A stretch of DNA of 64,000 nt from Vibrio sp. STUT-A11 (GTDB lineage: Bacteria; Pseudomonadota; Gammaproteobacteria; Enterobacterales; Vibrionaceae). Below, one piece after another: positions 52,315 to 61,117 of this stretch. Where the stretch lies: NCBI RefSeq assembly GCF_026000435.1, contig NZ_AP026764.1:186001-250000 (forward strand). The letters run 5' to 3'. Position numbers and translations under genes: made by a program. Within the stretch, counting starts at the first letter, position 1; each line of letters opens with the position of its first letter. Under the pieces are notes generated by a model, which searched no databases, was not told the DNA's origin, and worked only from the letters and a program-made list of their open reading frames with translations.

Positions 52315-53190
52315 TTAACCTTTAGCCACGGCTTTAATAAGTACCGAGGTATCCATACGTCCAAGACCGTCAAGCTGTAAGTCAGCGTATTGTTCATCAA
52401 CCATTTGGGTTAACGGAAGCTGCAAACCAACACGCTCAGCCTCTTTAAGACAGAACCCTAGATCTTTGCGCATCCAGTCAATCGCGAAGCCAAAGTCGAA
52501 TTTATCTTGCGCCATGGTCTTGGCACGGTTTTCCATTTGCCATGACCCAGCAGCACCATGTTTCAGTGTTTCGACAACTTGTTCAATATCTAAACCAGAT
52601 TTTTGAGCCAGTAGCAGTGCTTCACTCAAGCCTTGCAGTACGCCGGCAATACAAATTTGATTGACCATTTTGCATCGTTGCCCCTGGCCATTCTCACCCA
52701 GCAACGTAATTTGTTTAGCGTAGACATCCATCGCAGGCGCAACCTGTTCAAAGACATTCGAGTCACCGCCACACATGATGGTTAGAACACCATTTTCAGC
52801 ACCCGCCTGACCACCAGAAACTGGGGCATCGATAAAATGATTACCAACCTTAGTGCAAGCGTCCGCCAGTTCGACAGCCAAATCTGCTGAAGTCGTGGTG
52901 TGATCGACTAATACCGCGCCCGGTTTAAGACCAACCAGAAGCCCTTCTTCGCCATAAACCACACTACGAACGTCATCATCATTGCCTACGCAAGTAAATA
53001 CGATGTCACATCCTTCTGCCGCTTGTGCAGGTGTTTCACAGGCAACACCGTTGTATTCTTCTGCCCACTGGTCAGCTTTCGTTTTTGTGCGGTTGTATAC
53101 TTTGGTTTCGTAGCCAGCTTTACTCAAATAGCCTGCCATTGGGTAGCCCATTACACCCAAACCAATAAATGCTACACGTTGTTTTTCCAT
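52315..53190 (-). CDS. NAD(P)-dependent beta-hydroxyacid dehydrogenase (GarR / 3-hydroxyisobutyrate dehydrogenase type)
   Basis: A cytoplasmic oxidoreductase of 291 residues. The N-terminal Rossmann motif is FIGLGVMGYPMAGYLSKAGY. The substrate motif DAPVSGGQAGAENGVLTIMCGG is the DxPxSGG signature. The catalytic lysine lies in GQGQRCKMVNQICIAG (G-x3-K-x2-N). NRTKTKAD after the second strand favours NADP (Arg/Thr) over NAD. Candidate substrates are tartronate semialdehyde or 3-hydroxyisobutyrate; the neighbours do not decide between them. A terminator lies well downstream. Confidence 0.92.
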   Translation of the reverse strand: MEKQRVAFIGLGVMGYPMAGYLSKAGYETKVYNRTKTKADQWAEEYNGVACETPAQAAEGCDIVFTCVGNDDDVRSVVYGEEGLLVGLKPGAVLVDHTTTSADLAVELADACTKVGNHFIDAPVSGGQAGAENGVLTIMCGGDSNVFEQVAPAMDVYAKQITLLGENGQGQRCKMVNQICIAGVLQGLSEALLLAQKSGLDIEQVVETLKHGAAGSWQMENRAKTMAQDKFDFGFAIDWMRKDLGFCLKEAERVGLQLPLTQMVDEQYADLQLDGLGRMDTSVLIKAVAKG

Positions 53191-53365
53191 TGCCTGCTTC
53201 CCTAATCAACTGAATTTAAATCTTTTGTAACATGCTACTAAAGAATTCTGCTTTTTACTCGTAATTTATCTCTGATTTTCACAAAGGAAACTGCATGCTT
53301 GAAGGACAGAATCAATGCTGTAAACACGCGACCAGTTTAAATTGGCGAGAAATAAAGTGTGACTT

Positions 53366-54055
53366 ATGTCAGAATACCCCATCACTCAACAAACCGGCAA
53401 AGTAATGAATTATCACGCTGCTATTTTTGATATGGACGGTTTGCTTCTTGATACTGAACGCGTCTGTATGCGCGTGTTCCAAGAGGCCTGCGAAGTACAA
53501 CAACTTCCTTTTTACACGGAAGTATACCTGTCAATCATCGGACGTAATGCCGCAGGTATTGAAGCCATTTTCCGCAAAGCTTATGGAAATGATCTGGACC
53601 GCCTGCATCAAGAATGGCGAACCCGTTACAACGCTGTAGTCAAGCACCAGGCGATTCCTGTAAAAGAGGGAGTCGTAGAGCTGCTAGAATGGCTGAAAGA
53701 GCAGAGTTTGCCTATCGCAGTTGCGACGTCGACAGCTAAGGATGTCGCTAAGATCAAACTTGAACTGGCAGGATTGAGCAAATATATCGACAACCTGACG
53801 ACAGGTTGTGAAGTAAGCAATGGTAAACCTGACCCGGAAATCTACTTACTTGCTGCCAACAGACTGAATGTTGAACCGACTAAGTGCCTGGCTTTTGAAG
53901 ATTCAAACAATGGTGTGCGTGCTGCTGTCGCCGCTAATATGTCGACTTATCAGATCCCAGATTTGGTAGAGCCATGTGACGAAGTACGCCAATTCGGTCA
54001 CTCTATCGTCCCTTCGCTACACGATGTGCTGAAAGAATTGAAGCAAACTCGATAA
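53366..54055 (+). CDS. HAD-superfamily phosphatase (subfamily IA)
   Basis: A cytoplasmic Mg-dependent phosphatase or phosphomutase. The catalytic motif I is FDMDGLLLDTE (two aspartates). Motif II is the threonine/serine in VATSTAKD, motif III the lysine in NGKPDPEIYLLAA, and motif IV the acidic residue pair in AFEDSNNGVRAA. A cap domain lies between motif I and motif II. Either ATG 53366 (229 residues) or ATG 53405 (216 residues, MNYHAAIFDMDG) could be the start; neither has a strong ribosome site, and the shorter form fits the family better. It ends at a terminator. Substrate unknown. Confidence 0.9.
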   Translation: MSEYPITQQTGKVMNYHAAIFDMDGLLLDTERVCMRVFQEACEVQQLPFYTEVYLSIIGRNAAGIEAIFRKAYGNDLDRLHQEWRTRYNAVVKHQAIPVKEGVVELLEWLKEQSLPIAVATSTAKDVAKIKLELAGLSKYIDNLTTGCEVSNGKPDPEIYLLAANRLNVEPTKCLAFEDSNNGVRAAVAANMSTYQIPDLVEPCDEVRQFGHSIVPSLHDVLKELKQTR

Positions 54056-54072
54056 CACACCTGCTCTTCACA

Positions 54073-54103
54073 ATAAGCTCAGCCTAATGGTTGAGCTTTT
54101 TTC
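54073..54103 (+). terminator. Rho-independent terminator after the HAD gene
   Basis: The stem AAGCTCAGCC / GGTTGAGCTT (one G-T pair) with loop TAAT is followed by six T residues. Confidence 0.88.
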
Positions 54104-54334
54104 ATTTTTCGCTTAATACCAAATCACCTGCTATTTTTTATCTGTCTCTTATTTTGTGCAGTTTCCACTCGCAATGCTTCATGTGATCAATCATAGAGAT
54201 GAATGAGTATAAGTTTGCAACAAAGTGTCAACGTACCGCTCACAGCACAGTTTTACGCTATTAACTCGTTGATAATGAGAACTATTGGTTCATATGAAAC
54301 CAGTCAGCCAAAAATATAAAATGGAGAGTGTTAT

Positions 54335-54787
54335 ATGTCTTTACGTTTATTAGCAGCAACTTTTGCACTTGTTGGGGTAAGCTTTGGCGCGCAAGCCAGT
54401 GCCGAGTGTGAGGTATCACTAGATGCTAACGATATGATGCAATTTTCAGAGAAAACCTTGAGTGTTCCGGCAACGTGTAGTGAAGTCACTTTGACTCTGA
54501 ACCACACAGGTAAAATGCCAGCACAGTCAATGGGTCACAACGTTGTTATTGCAGATACAGCGAATATTCAGGCAGTTGGTACCGACGGCATGAATGCAGG
54601 CGCTGATAATAACTACGTTAAGCCAGATGACGAGCGAGTTTATGCCCACACGGACATCATTGGTGGCGGAGAAAGTACAAGCATCACGTTCAGTACAGAA
54701 AAAATGACCGCGGGCGGTGACTACTCATTCTTCTGCTCATTCCCTGGTCACTGGGCAGTCATGCAAGGCAAATTTGAATTCAAATAA
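54335..54787 (+). CDS. Azurin (periplasmic blue copper protein)
   Basis: A 150-residue precursor of the type I copper electron carrier. The signal peptide ends GAQASA, and the mature form starts ECEVSLDANDMMQF, the azurin N-terminus. Copper ligands are visible: His in SMGHNVVI, and Cys-His-Met in FFCSFPGHWAVM. A cysteine pair (ECEV, ATCSEV) matches the azurin disulfide. It carries electrons in the periplasm, for example to a cytochrome peroxidase or in oxidative stress defence. It is monocistronic, with a GGAGAG ribosome site and a terminator. Confidence 0.96.
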   Translation: MSLRLLAATFALVGVSFGAQASAECEVSLDANDMMQFSEKTLSVPATCSEVTLTLNHTGKMPAQSMGHNVVIADTANIQAVGTDGMNAGADNNYVKPDDERVYAHTDIIGGGESTSITFSTEKMTAGGDYSFFCSFPGHWAVMQGKFEFK

Positions 54788-54818
54788 AAACCTTGTGCCC
54801 TAGAATGATGTAAAGATT

Positions 54819-54851
54819 TAAGGGAAGCTCAGGTCAGGCTTCCCTTTTTAA
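54819..54851. terminator. Rho-independent terminator after azurin
   Basis: The stem AAGGGAAG / CTTCCCTT with a short loop (extended by GC/GC pairs) is followed by TTTTTA. It also borders the converging cupin gene. Confidence 0.88.
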
Positions 54852-54925
54852 TCGAGACTCAATGCTAGTTCTCAGTTTAGCAGCCTAAAAACATGAAAAG
54901 TCATGCCTACAAACCTCTGCTCGTC

Positions 54926-55276
54926 TTACTCAATGCCGTGCAGTTCCTTCCAGTTTCCCGGGTGTACCACATAACCAAATAACGCGTGTCCGCCATAAAC
55001 TAACTCGGTACCTTCAGGAATCCAAAGCATCTGTCCGGGGCGAACAAAATGGGTTTCTCCATTTGCGGTCAGTTCAAAACACCCTTCTATGACGAAAACC
55101 ACTTCATCATAAAGTACCGTCCACGCAACTTCTGCGCCTTCCCACTTAGCAAAACCAACACCAATATTTGGTGAAATCTCCGCGCTGAGCGCTCTTGCTA
55201 CATAAGCCATGCCAGGAGTATCACCGCGCACGTTGAAGTCGAGTGTTTTGCTATCAACGAGTTTTACTTGCTTCAT
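54926..55276 (-). CDS. Small cupin protein (EutQ-like)
   Basis: A single-domain cupin of 116 residues. The barrel motifs are VAWTVLYDEVVFVIEGCFELTANG and RPGQMLWIPEGTELVYGG; the canonical metal histidines of cupin motif 1 are missing (YDEVVFVIEG), so a metal site is doubtful. The closest pattern I know is the ethanolamine utilisation EutQ cupin. Its start overlaps the end of the FAD oxidoreductase gene by 4 nt (ATGA), so it is the last gene of the catabolic operon. It may bind the substrate or act as an accessory or isomerase; not determinable from sequence. Confidence 0.82.
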   Translation of the reverse strand: MKQVKLVDSKTLDFNVRGDTPGMAYVARALSAEISPNIGVGFAKWEGAEVAWTVLYDEVVFVIEGCFELTANGETHFVRPGQMLWIPEGTELVYGGHALFGYVVHPGNWKELHGIE

Positions 55277-56589
55277 AATTCACTCCGGCTTTGCCACTTA
55301 GCTAATTGAATACGACTCCTCACTCCCATACCCAAAAACGGCTCTGGCGGATTCAGGCTAGGCATACCGGTTACTTGTTGTATGTCATCCAACGATTTGG
55401 AGGTTGCCCCCACGGCATAGTCCGCAAGCAAAGTGCCGGATACGGTTCCCCATGCAGCTCCAACGCCGTTATCGCAAGCACTGGCGTAAACACCTTGGTC
55501 TAGTTGACCAAAAAAATTGGTGAAGTTACGAGAGATGGCATAAACGCCGCCCCATGTGTGAGTAAACGGTACATCAGCAAGTTCTGGATAACGGGCCAAG
55601 AACACTTGACGATGATCTTCTTGAATACTCTGCCTCATTTTGTCACTGACACTTGAGCCATACTTAGGTACGTGTTTGTAAGTATTACGAATCAGTATTC
55701 GGCGATCCGCTGTCATACGCAGCGTCGTCCCAGCATGGTCAGCCGGAGTCAGCCCCCAGTTCAGTTCACCACCATAACGCTGCATTTCGGCGTCCGTCAG
55801 AGGACGTGTCCAGCTCGCGAACGTCATCACCGGAAGCAGTCGATTTTTCAGGTAGCCAAACTCTCGAGTAAAAATGCTGGTTCCTAGTAACAATTCTGGT
55901 GTGCGAACTGAACCTTTATCGCCATGCAACACCCAATTGTCATTCTCTTTACTCAGGCGGCGAATAGGAGAGTTTTCTAGCACTTCTACGTTATCAGGCA
56001 AGCTCTCACCCAAGCCGTGAACTAGTGCTGCTGGCTGCATTAAATAGCCACCTGGAGTGTAAATGGCTCGGCTGTAGTAATTTGTACCGAGTACTTTTGC
56101 AAGTTCTGCTCGATCCACGTGGAAATACGGTTCGCCCAAGTCTTTCATCAAGTGCTCAAAGTGATCGAGATAAGCCTCGCCCCTTTCTCCAACCGCGCCC
56201 TGATATTTACCTTTTGCTGACCACTGGCAATCAATATTGTATTTGCTGATCAAACAATCTAATTGACCGATCGCAGAACGGTTTAACGCCAGTAACTTCT
56301 GCTTGTGAGCTGGGTCCGGATGCTCTAGAGAAAACTTATGCGGTAAGTCGATAACAAAGCCAGAATTTCTCCCGGAGGCTCCCTGACCTATGCGCTGCGC
56401 ATCAATCAAGAGAATTCGTGCATCAGGTTCATGCTCAGCTAAACGTCTCGCGATCGCAAGACCCGCAAACCCAGCGCCCAATACCACGTAATCTGCATTT
56501 ATATTCCCTTGCAACGAAGGTTTTGCTGGCGTTTTGGGTAGCGCATGATACCAGCCACATGTTGCATCATCGTTTGGTAAATGAATCAT
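55273..56589 (-). CDS. FAD-dependent amine oxidoreductase, DAO family (OrdL/PuuB-like)
   Basis: A 438-residue flavoenzyme of the D-amino-acid oxidase fold. The FAD-binding Rossmann motif is VVLGAGFAGLAIARRLAE, with the family motif GQGASGRNSGFVIDLPHK. The C-terminal HTWGGVYAISRNFTNFFGQ and VYASACDNGVGAAWGTVSG complete the flavin site. Relatives oxidise secondary or N-methylated amines (sarcosine, gamma-glutamylputrescine, N-methylproline). In this cluster it probably oxidises the amine product of the Rieske enzyme (inference). GGAGG precedes the ATG; the gene starts 12 bp after the rubredoxin-reductase gene. Confidence 0.9.
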   Translation of the reverse strand: MIHLPNDDATCGWYHALPKTPAKPSLQGNINADYVVLGAGFAGLAIARRLAEHEPDARILLIDAQRIGQGASGRNSGFVIDLPHKFSLEHPDPAHKQKLLALNRSAIGQLDCLISKYNIDCQWSAKGKYQGAVGERGEAYLDHFEHLMKDLGEPYFHVDRAELAKVLGTNYYSRAIYTPGGYLMQPAALVHGLGESLPDNVEVLENSPIRRLSKENDNWVLHGDKGSVRTPELLLGTSIFTREFGYLKNRLLPVMTFASWTRPLTDAEMQRYGGELNWGLTPADHAGTTLRMTADRRILIRNTYKHVPKYGSSVSDKMRQSIQEDHRQVFLARYPELADVPFTHTWGGVYAISRNFTNFFGQLDQGVYASACDNGVGAAWGTVSGTLLADYAVGATSKSLDDIQQVTGMPSLNPPEPFLGMGVRSRIQLAKWQSRSEL

Positions 56590-56601
56590 TATCGGCCTCC
56601 G

Positions 56602-58026
56602 TTACGCCGCAGATTGTTTTAGTGATAATTGTTCGAGCCAAGGCGAGCGCAGAGACTGGACTTTTCGACCTAGCAGTGCAAATCCAATCATCGAACCTTC
56701 CACCGAGTAACACGCTGCTGTTAATTCCTCACCCTGCTTTTCTATGTGCCACTGTCCTTGTGCATTAGGTGCGACAGGGAAGATGGTCAACGGAAGAATC
56801 GGTGTTTTCACAATCACTGGTGTTGGCGTTAACGCGATAGGCGTCATTTCACCCAATAGGCTCTTCGCCAGAGACGGAATCATTTGGTTGATAGGCGCAA
56901 TATACGGCTGCCAGCCTTGTTCGGTTTCAACACAGTCCCCTAACGAGTAAATGTTTTCATCACTTGTCTGGGCAAATTGGTTTACTTTAATGCCGCGGCC
57001 AATTTCCAGCCCTGCTTGCTCAGCCAGAGAAACATTAGGTTTAAGCCCCACAGCACTAAGGACCAAGTCCGCGGTGATCTTTTTCCCGCTCGTCAGGTGG
57101 AGTTCCGCGCTGGTGTCAGCCATTGGCTCAATTTTCGCAATGCTGTCTTGCAGTAACCACTGTACGCCACGTTCGCTTAGTGCATTTTGTAGTGATTCGC
57201 CCAACTGCTGTGGGATCAGGCGCTCCATTGGCCACTGCCCTAAACCAATGACACTGACTTCAAAACCACTTTCAATCAGGTCGTTAGCAAACTCACAGCC
57301 AATTAAGCCATCACCCAGAATAGCAATGCGCTTTTTACCTTGAAGTTGAGATCTAAAGCGACGGTAATCGACCAGATCATTGACGCTAACCACGTACGAA
57401 CGGTCACCTTCAATAGGAATTTCGATCGGTGATGCTCCCGTCGCTAGCACCAGGCGGCTATAACGGTACTGACCAATCGATGTGTGTAATGTTGAGTTAG
57501 CGCGATCAATATGCTCGACACGGGTATGTGGGTAAACTCGAATATTTAAACGATGCTCCCACTCCAATGCACTTTCCGTTTGCAGTGCATCACTATTTTT
57601 ACCCATGGCCAGAGCATTCGAAAGCGCTGGTTTACTGTACAGAGCACCATCGTCACAGGTAAAGACGGTAATCGGAACATTGGCAGACTGAGCTCGAAGC
57701 GCCGAAGCCAACTGATAGCCACTATGTCCACTGCCAATAATGACAATAGGATCCGTCGAAAAGACAGGCTGGCTCACTGAAGGAGGAAGTGGTTGATCCA
57801 ATGGCGTTGAATCCGTACCCGACAAAACAGGCACAACCACCTCTTCTTCAATCACATCACCCGTGATTTCAATCATTTCGAAATCAGCCTTTCCAACCAA
57901 GCAATCTGGGCATAACCAATCATCCGGCACATCTTCCCATGCCGTTCCTGGTGCAATCCCATCAGCAGGCCAACCTTGGGCTTCATCGTAAATTAAGCCG
58001 CAAATAATACAGAGCCACTTTTTCAT
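56602..58026 (-). CDS. Rubredoxin fused to NAD(P)H:rubredoxin reductase
   Basis: A 474-residue fusion. Residues 1-50 are a rubredoxin with both iron-binding cysteine pairs: WLCIICGLIYDE and WLCPDCLVGKADFEM. A linker of about 40 residues leads to an FAD/NAD(P)H reductase with IVIIGSGHSGYQLASALRAQ (FAD Rossmann), KRIAILGDGLIGCEFANDLI (NADH Rossmann) and IYSLGDCVETEQG (FAD-binding GD motif). Start at ATG 58026, with GGAG 8 nt before it. Such fusions pass electrons to a partner oxygenase in one chain. Here the nearest oxygenase is the Rieske protein two genes upstream in the same operon, for which no ordinary ferredoxin reductase is encoded nearby. Confidence 0.93.
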   Translation of the reverse strand: MKKWLCIICGLIYDEAQGWPADGIAPGTAWEDVPDDWLCPDCLVGKADFEMIEITGDVIEEEVVVPVLSGTDSTPLDQPLPPSVSQPVFSTDPIVIIGSGHSGYQLASALRAQSANVPITVFTCDDGALYSKPALSNALAMGKNSDALQTESALEWEHRLNIRVYPHTRVEHIDRANSTLHTSIGQYRYSRLVLATGASPIEIPIEGDRSYVVSVNDLVDYRRFRSQLQGKKRIAILGDGLIGCEFANDLIESGFEVSVIGLGQWPMERLIPQQLGESLQNALSERGVQWLLQDSIAKIEPMADTSAELHLTSGKKITADLVLSAVGLKPNVSLAEQAGLEIGRGIKVNQFAQTSDENIYSLGDCVETEQGWQPYIAPINQMIPSLAKSLLGEMTPIALTPTPVIVKTPILPLTIFPVAPNAQGQWHIEKQGEELTAACYSVEGSMIGFALLGRKVQSLRSPWLEQLSLKQSAA

Positions 58027-58106
58027 CACTTTTTCTCCAACTACCTTGTTCCAATTTCCCGTGCGTGTTCACTACTTACTCATAGAAAAGTGAAAGTTTC
58101 ATCGCA

Positions 58107-58146
58107 CTCACACCATCTTGTGGTCTGAAATCCAAGAAGGTGTGAG
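58107..58146 (-). repeat. Intercistronic inverted repeat between aldh and rubredoxin-reductase genes
   Basis: The arms CTCACACCATCTTG (58107-58120) and CAAGAAGGTGTGAG (58133-58146) pair with one mismatch in 14 bp, around a 12-nt loop. There is no T-run. It could stabilise or segment the operon mRNA. Confidence 0.5.
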
Positions 58147-58182
58147 GCGAAGAAATCAGTTACACGTAGGCTAAGCGTCGCT

Positions 58183-59607
58183 CTATTGCTGCAAACGAAT
58201 AGCAATGTTGCGCGTATGGACATAGCTATAAATCGCTTCTTGCCCTTTTTCTCGTCCAAAACCGGACAGCCCAACACCGCCAAATGGGGTTTCTATGCCA
58301 CCAGCAAACCACTCGTTAATGAACACTTGTCCGCCACGTAGCTGTTGAGCAACGCGCAAGGTTTGGTTCATGCTCTCACCAAATACACCAGCAACTAAGC
58401 CAAACTCTGTACCATTGGCCATTGCCACAGCTTCTTGCTCGGTTTCAAATGGCATGACCACCAGTACAGGACCAAACACTTCTTCCTGCGCAATACGCAT
58501 GTCTGGAGTGGCTTCAATGACTGTCGGCGCGACAAAGTAGCCAGACAAATCCGGTGCATAACCACCTGTAAGGATGTTCGCGCCATCTGCTCGTGCTTGC
58601 TCGATCATTTCCAGCACTCGTGCTTGCTGATCAGCAGAAACCAACGGTGTGATATCAGGCTGGCTTTCGCCTTGACCAATTGAAAGTCCTTCAGCCATTG
58701 ATACCACTGCGGCTTTCACTTCTTCATAACGGTCTTTGTCAACCAGCAATCGAGACATAGCCGAACAAACCTGACCGGCATTAAAGTAGATACCGACCTG
58801 GACGCTTTTCAGTAGTAAGTCCAGATTGACATCTTTCAGTGCGATAGCCGCCGATTTACCACCCAGTTCCATTACCGATGGCGTTGCTCTGTGCGCCGAA
58901 TCTTTTAGAATTCGCTGGCCAGTTGGAACCGAACCAGTAAAGACGATTTGGTCGACCTCCTGGTGCTGCACTAAGTGACTACCAATCACTGAGCCTTTAC
59001 CACAAAGCAAGTTGATGGTGCCTTTCGGAAAACCGGCTTTTTCGATGGCTTTAATCAGTAAGGTCATTGCCAGTGGTGAAATCTCTGGCGATTTAATCAC
59101 TACTGCGTTACCGGCAGCTAAAGCGGGCGCGAGCGAACGCGCACAAATGGATACCGGAAAATTCCAAGGCACTATCTGTACACTTACGCCAAACGGCACA
59201 TATTGCGTAAAGTCGACATAATCTTTCCCCAGTGGGATTGAAGTGCCTTCTAGTTTGTCCGCCATGCCTGCGTAGTATTCGAAATAACGTGCCGATTCGA
59301 TGAACTCATCTTTTGCGTCTTGTAATGATTTGCCATTTTCACGACATGCCACTAATCCGCCTTCATCGACCATTTCACGAATAGCCGCCGCAGCTTTTAG
59401 CATCCACTCAGTTCTTACTGCTGGACGAACATCCGACAGGAGCCCTTGATTCACAACTCGACGAGCTGCTGCCATTGCACGATCAGCGTCTGCGATATTC
59501 GCTTCAGCTATCGTCGCGTACGGCTCCGCTGTACCTGGGTTGATAACCGTGAGGGTTTGCTCTGAGTCACACCACTCACCATCAATGTAATTTAGGTAAT
59601 GAGTCAT
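58183..59607 (-). CDS. NAD(P)-dependent aldehyde dehydrogenase
   Basis: A 474-residue cytoplasmic dehydrogenase that oxidises an aldehyde to the acid. It has IVPWNFPVSICARSLAPALAAGN (cofactor domain), FTGSVPTGQRI (NAD loop), the catalytic glutamate in VMELGGKSAA, the catalytic cysteine in FNAGQVCSAMSRLLV and ETPFGGVGLSGFGREKG near the end. It resembles the betaine-aldehyde / gamma-aminobutyraldehyde group. Its start follows the Rieske gene stop by one base, so the aldehyde is very likely the product of the Rieske oxygenase. GGAG precedes the ATG. Confidence 0.95.
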   Translation of the reverse strand: MTHYLNYIDGEWCDSEQTLTVINPGTAEPYATIAEANIADADRAMAAARRVVNQGLLSDVRPAVRTEWMLKAAAAIREMVDEGGLVACRENGKSLQDAKDEFIESARYFEYYAGMADKLEGTSIPLGKDYVDFTQYVPFGVSVQIVPWNFPVSICARSLAPALAAGNAVVIKSPEISPLAMTLLIKAIEKAGFPKGTINLLCGKGSVIGSHLVQHQEVDQIVFTGSVPTGQRILKDSAHRATPSVMELGGKSAAIALKDVNLDLLLKSVQVGIYFNAGQVCSAMSRLLVDKDRYEEVKAAVVSMAEGLSIGQGESQPDITPLVSADQQARVLEMIEQARADGANILTGGYAPDLSGYFVAPTVIEATPDMRIAQEEVFGPVLVVMPFETEQEAVAMANGTEFGLVAGVFGESMNQTLRVAQQLRGGQVFINEWFAGGIETPFGGVGLSGFGREKGQEAIYSYVHTRNIAIRLQQ

Positions 59608-59608
59608 A

Positions 59609-60796
59609 CTACTGCTCCATTGCCGACTTAACTTGTTTTGCTAACCATGTTTGGAAGAAGTGCGTTGGAACATCCATTTCTGGAGAAAATACACCGCCAC
59701 CAAACCCTGGTGAGTGACGACCTTGCTGCATACCTTCAACAGCACCGATGTCCTCACCGAATACCACACGCCAAGATTCAACCGTGGCAGTACGGCAAGC
59801 TGCAAATTCGTCTTTGGTTGCTTCGTCACCGACATAGAAAACACGTAGATGCTCAATGCTTTTACCAGCGCTGATTGGTTCAATCATCATCGCAAACGCG
59901 TGATCAGCCTGAATTCCTAACAACACGTTCGGGAATAGTGCAACGTATTCTGCATGGCGAAGTTTGTCTTCTGGCCAGCTAGGGAACTTCGGCAAATGTG
60001 TACCAGCGGTATCCGACAGGTTGTAAGCAAGACTACCTTGGCCTGCAAATCGCTCTTCAAACATGATGTTGTAGTGATCTTCCAGGCGCGAGTAGCTGTT
60101 CAAGCTCGGGTGAACCCAAGGCAAATGGTAGGCTTCACAGTAGTTTTCAACTGCCAGCTTCCAGTTACTGTTAACTTCGATCTCTAGATTGCCGCCCATG
60201 TTCACACGGCGCAAAAGGCCCATACCGTCTTCGCCTAAAAATGGCTTCCAACGTTCCTCTAGCGGTGCGATATGTTCTTCAAAGCTTGGCGCATCACCTG
60301 AAAGGTTTACGAACACCATGTCCATCCAAATTGCTGAACGCAGTGGCTTCAACCCGTGCTTTTCGCACTTGAAGCGGTCATCTTTGTGCTGTGCGATACC
60401 GCCAATATGCGGCGTACCTTTTAGGTTACCGTCTAGATCGTAAGTCCATGAGTGGTAAGGACAACGAATCATGCCCTGCACTTCACCCGCTTCATGTACT
60501 AGCTTCATGCCACGGTGACTACACACATTATGAAAGACCTGAACTTCACCCTGACGATTTCTCATCATTAACAGCGGTAGGTTCATGAAGTCTATCGGCA
60601 TCACGTAACCGTCTTTAAGAAGGTCAGAGGCAAAACCAATACATACCCACGTGTTACCAAATACCTGATCACGTTCAAACGTAAAGTAGTCTTCATTTAT
60701 GTAGGCATCGTTTGGCATCCCAGTCGCTTCACTGATTGGGTTAAGAACCTTATCGACGAGTTCAACAGGAATTAGGGTTTGGTTGACATTGCTCAT
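59609..60796 (-). CDS. Rieske non-heme iron oxygenase, alpha subunit (GbcA/CntA-like)
   Basis: An oxygenase of 395 residues. Start: ATG 60796 with GGAGAT before it; the in-frame start at 60853 adds 19 unlikely residues. The Rieske 2Fe-2S site is HNVCSHRG...IRCPYHSWTYD (C-x-H and C-x2-H). The mononuclear iron site is NWKLAVENYCEAYHLPWVHP (E-x2-H-x4-H), the pattern shared by glycine-betaine, carnitine and stachydrine oxygenases. It would hydroxylate a carbon next to a quaternary nitrogen, giving an amine plus an aldehyde. Substrate unknown. Divergent from a BCCT transporter. Electrons may come from the fused rubredoxin-reductase. Confidence 0.92.
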   Translation of the reverse strand: MSNVNQTLIPVELVDKVLNPISEATGMPNDAYINEDYFTFERDQVFGNTWVCIGFASDLLKDGYVMPIDFMNLPLLMMRNRQGEVQVFHNVCSHRGMKLVHEAGEVQGMIRCPYHSWTYDLDGNLKGTPHIGGIAQHKDDRFKCEKHGLKPLRSAIWMDMVFVNLSGDAPSFEEHIAPLEERWKPFLGEDGMGLLRRVNMGGNLEIEVNSNWKLAVENYCEAYHLPWVHPSLNSYSRLEDHYNIMFEERFAGQGSLAYNLSDTAGTHLPKFPSWPEDKLRHAEYVALFPNVLLGIQADHAFAMMIEPISAGKSIEHLRVFYVGDEATKDEFAACRTATVESWRVVFGEDIGAVEGMQQGRHSPGFGGGVFSPEMDVPTHFFQTWLAKQVKSAMEQ

Positions 60797-61117
60797 ATTC
60801 TTATCTCCGAAAGTCGAGTTGCATCCATTGCGGACAACATCGTGTTGTGTCAATGGAGCCGATTCTGATTAACAAACCAGCAACAAACAAACGACTTTTT
60901 TGGAGGGTATGGATGAGTTTTTATCATTCATGCATTGATCTGGGACAAGCATGCATCTTTAAAAATTGCACAAATATTAATGGCATGACTAAAAATCATT
61001 AATTGATGAGTATTAATCAGTTGAAACAACGCATAGCTCTCTCTAATCTCCCAGAAAAATTAACAATAAAACAACAAACGATAACACTGCATACAAAAAA
61101 CACTGTGAGGGACGCCT
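60797..61117. promoter_or_regulatory. Divergent control region between Rieske operon and BCCT gene
   Basis: No gene is present in these 321 bp. They must contain both divergent promoters and presumably the site of the nearby LysR regulator. The segment 60920-60960 holds two ATGCAT repeats (CATGCATTGATC and GCATGCATC), and AT-rich ATTAAT repeats follow to 61020. I cannot assign the operator with confidence. Confidence 0.55.

Noticed and set aside
56951..57343. 130-codon plus-strand frame opposite the rubredoxin-reductase gene
   Set aside because: It is antisense to the reductase FAD/NAD motifs and is serine- and proline-rich in the manner of a shadow frame.
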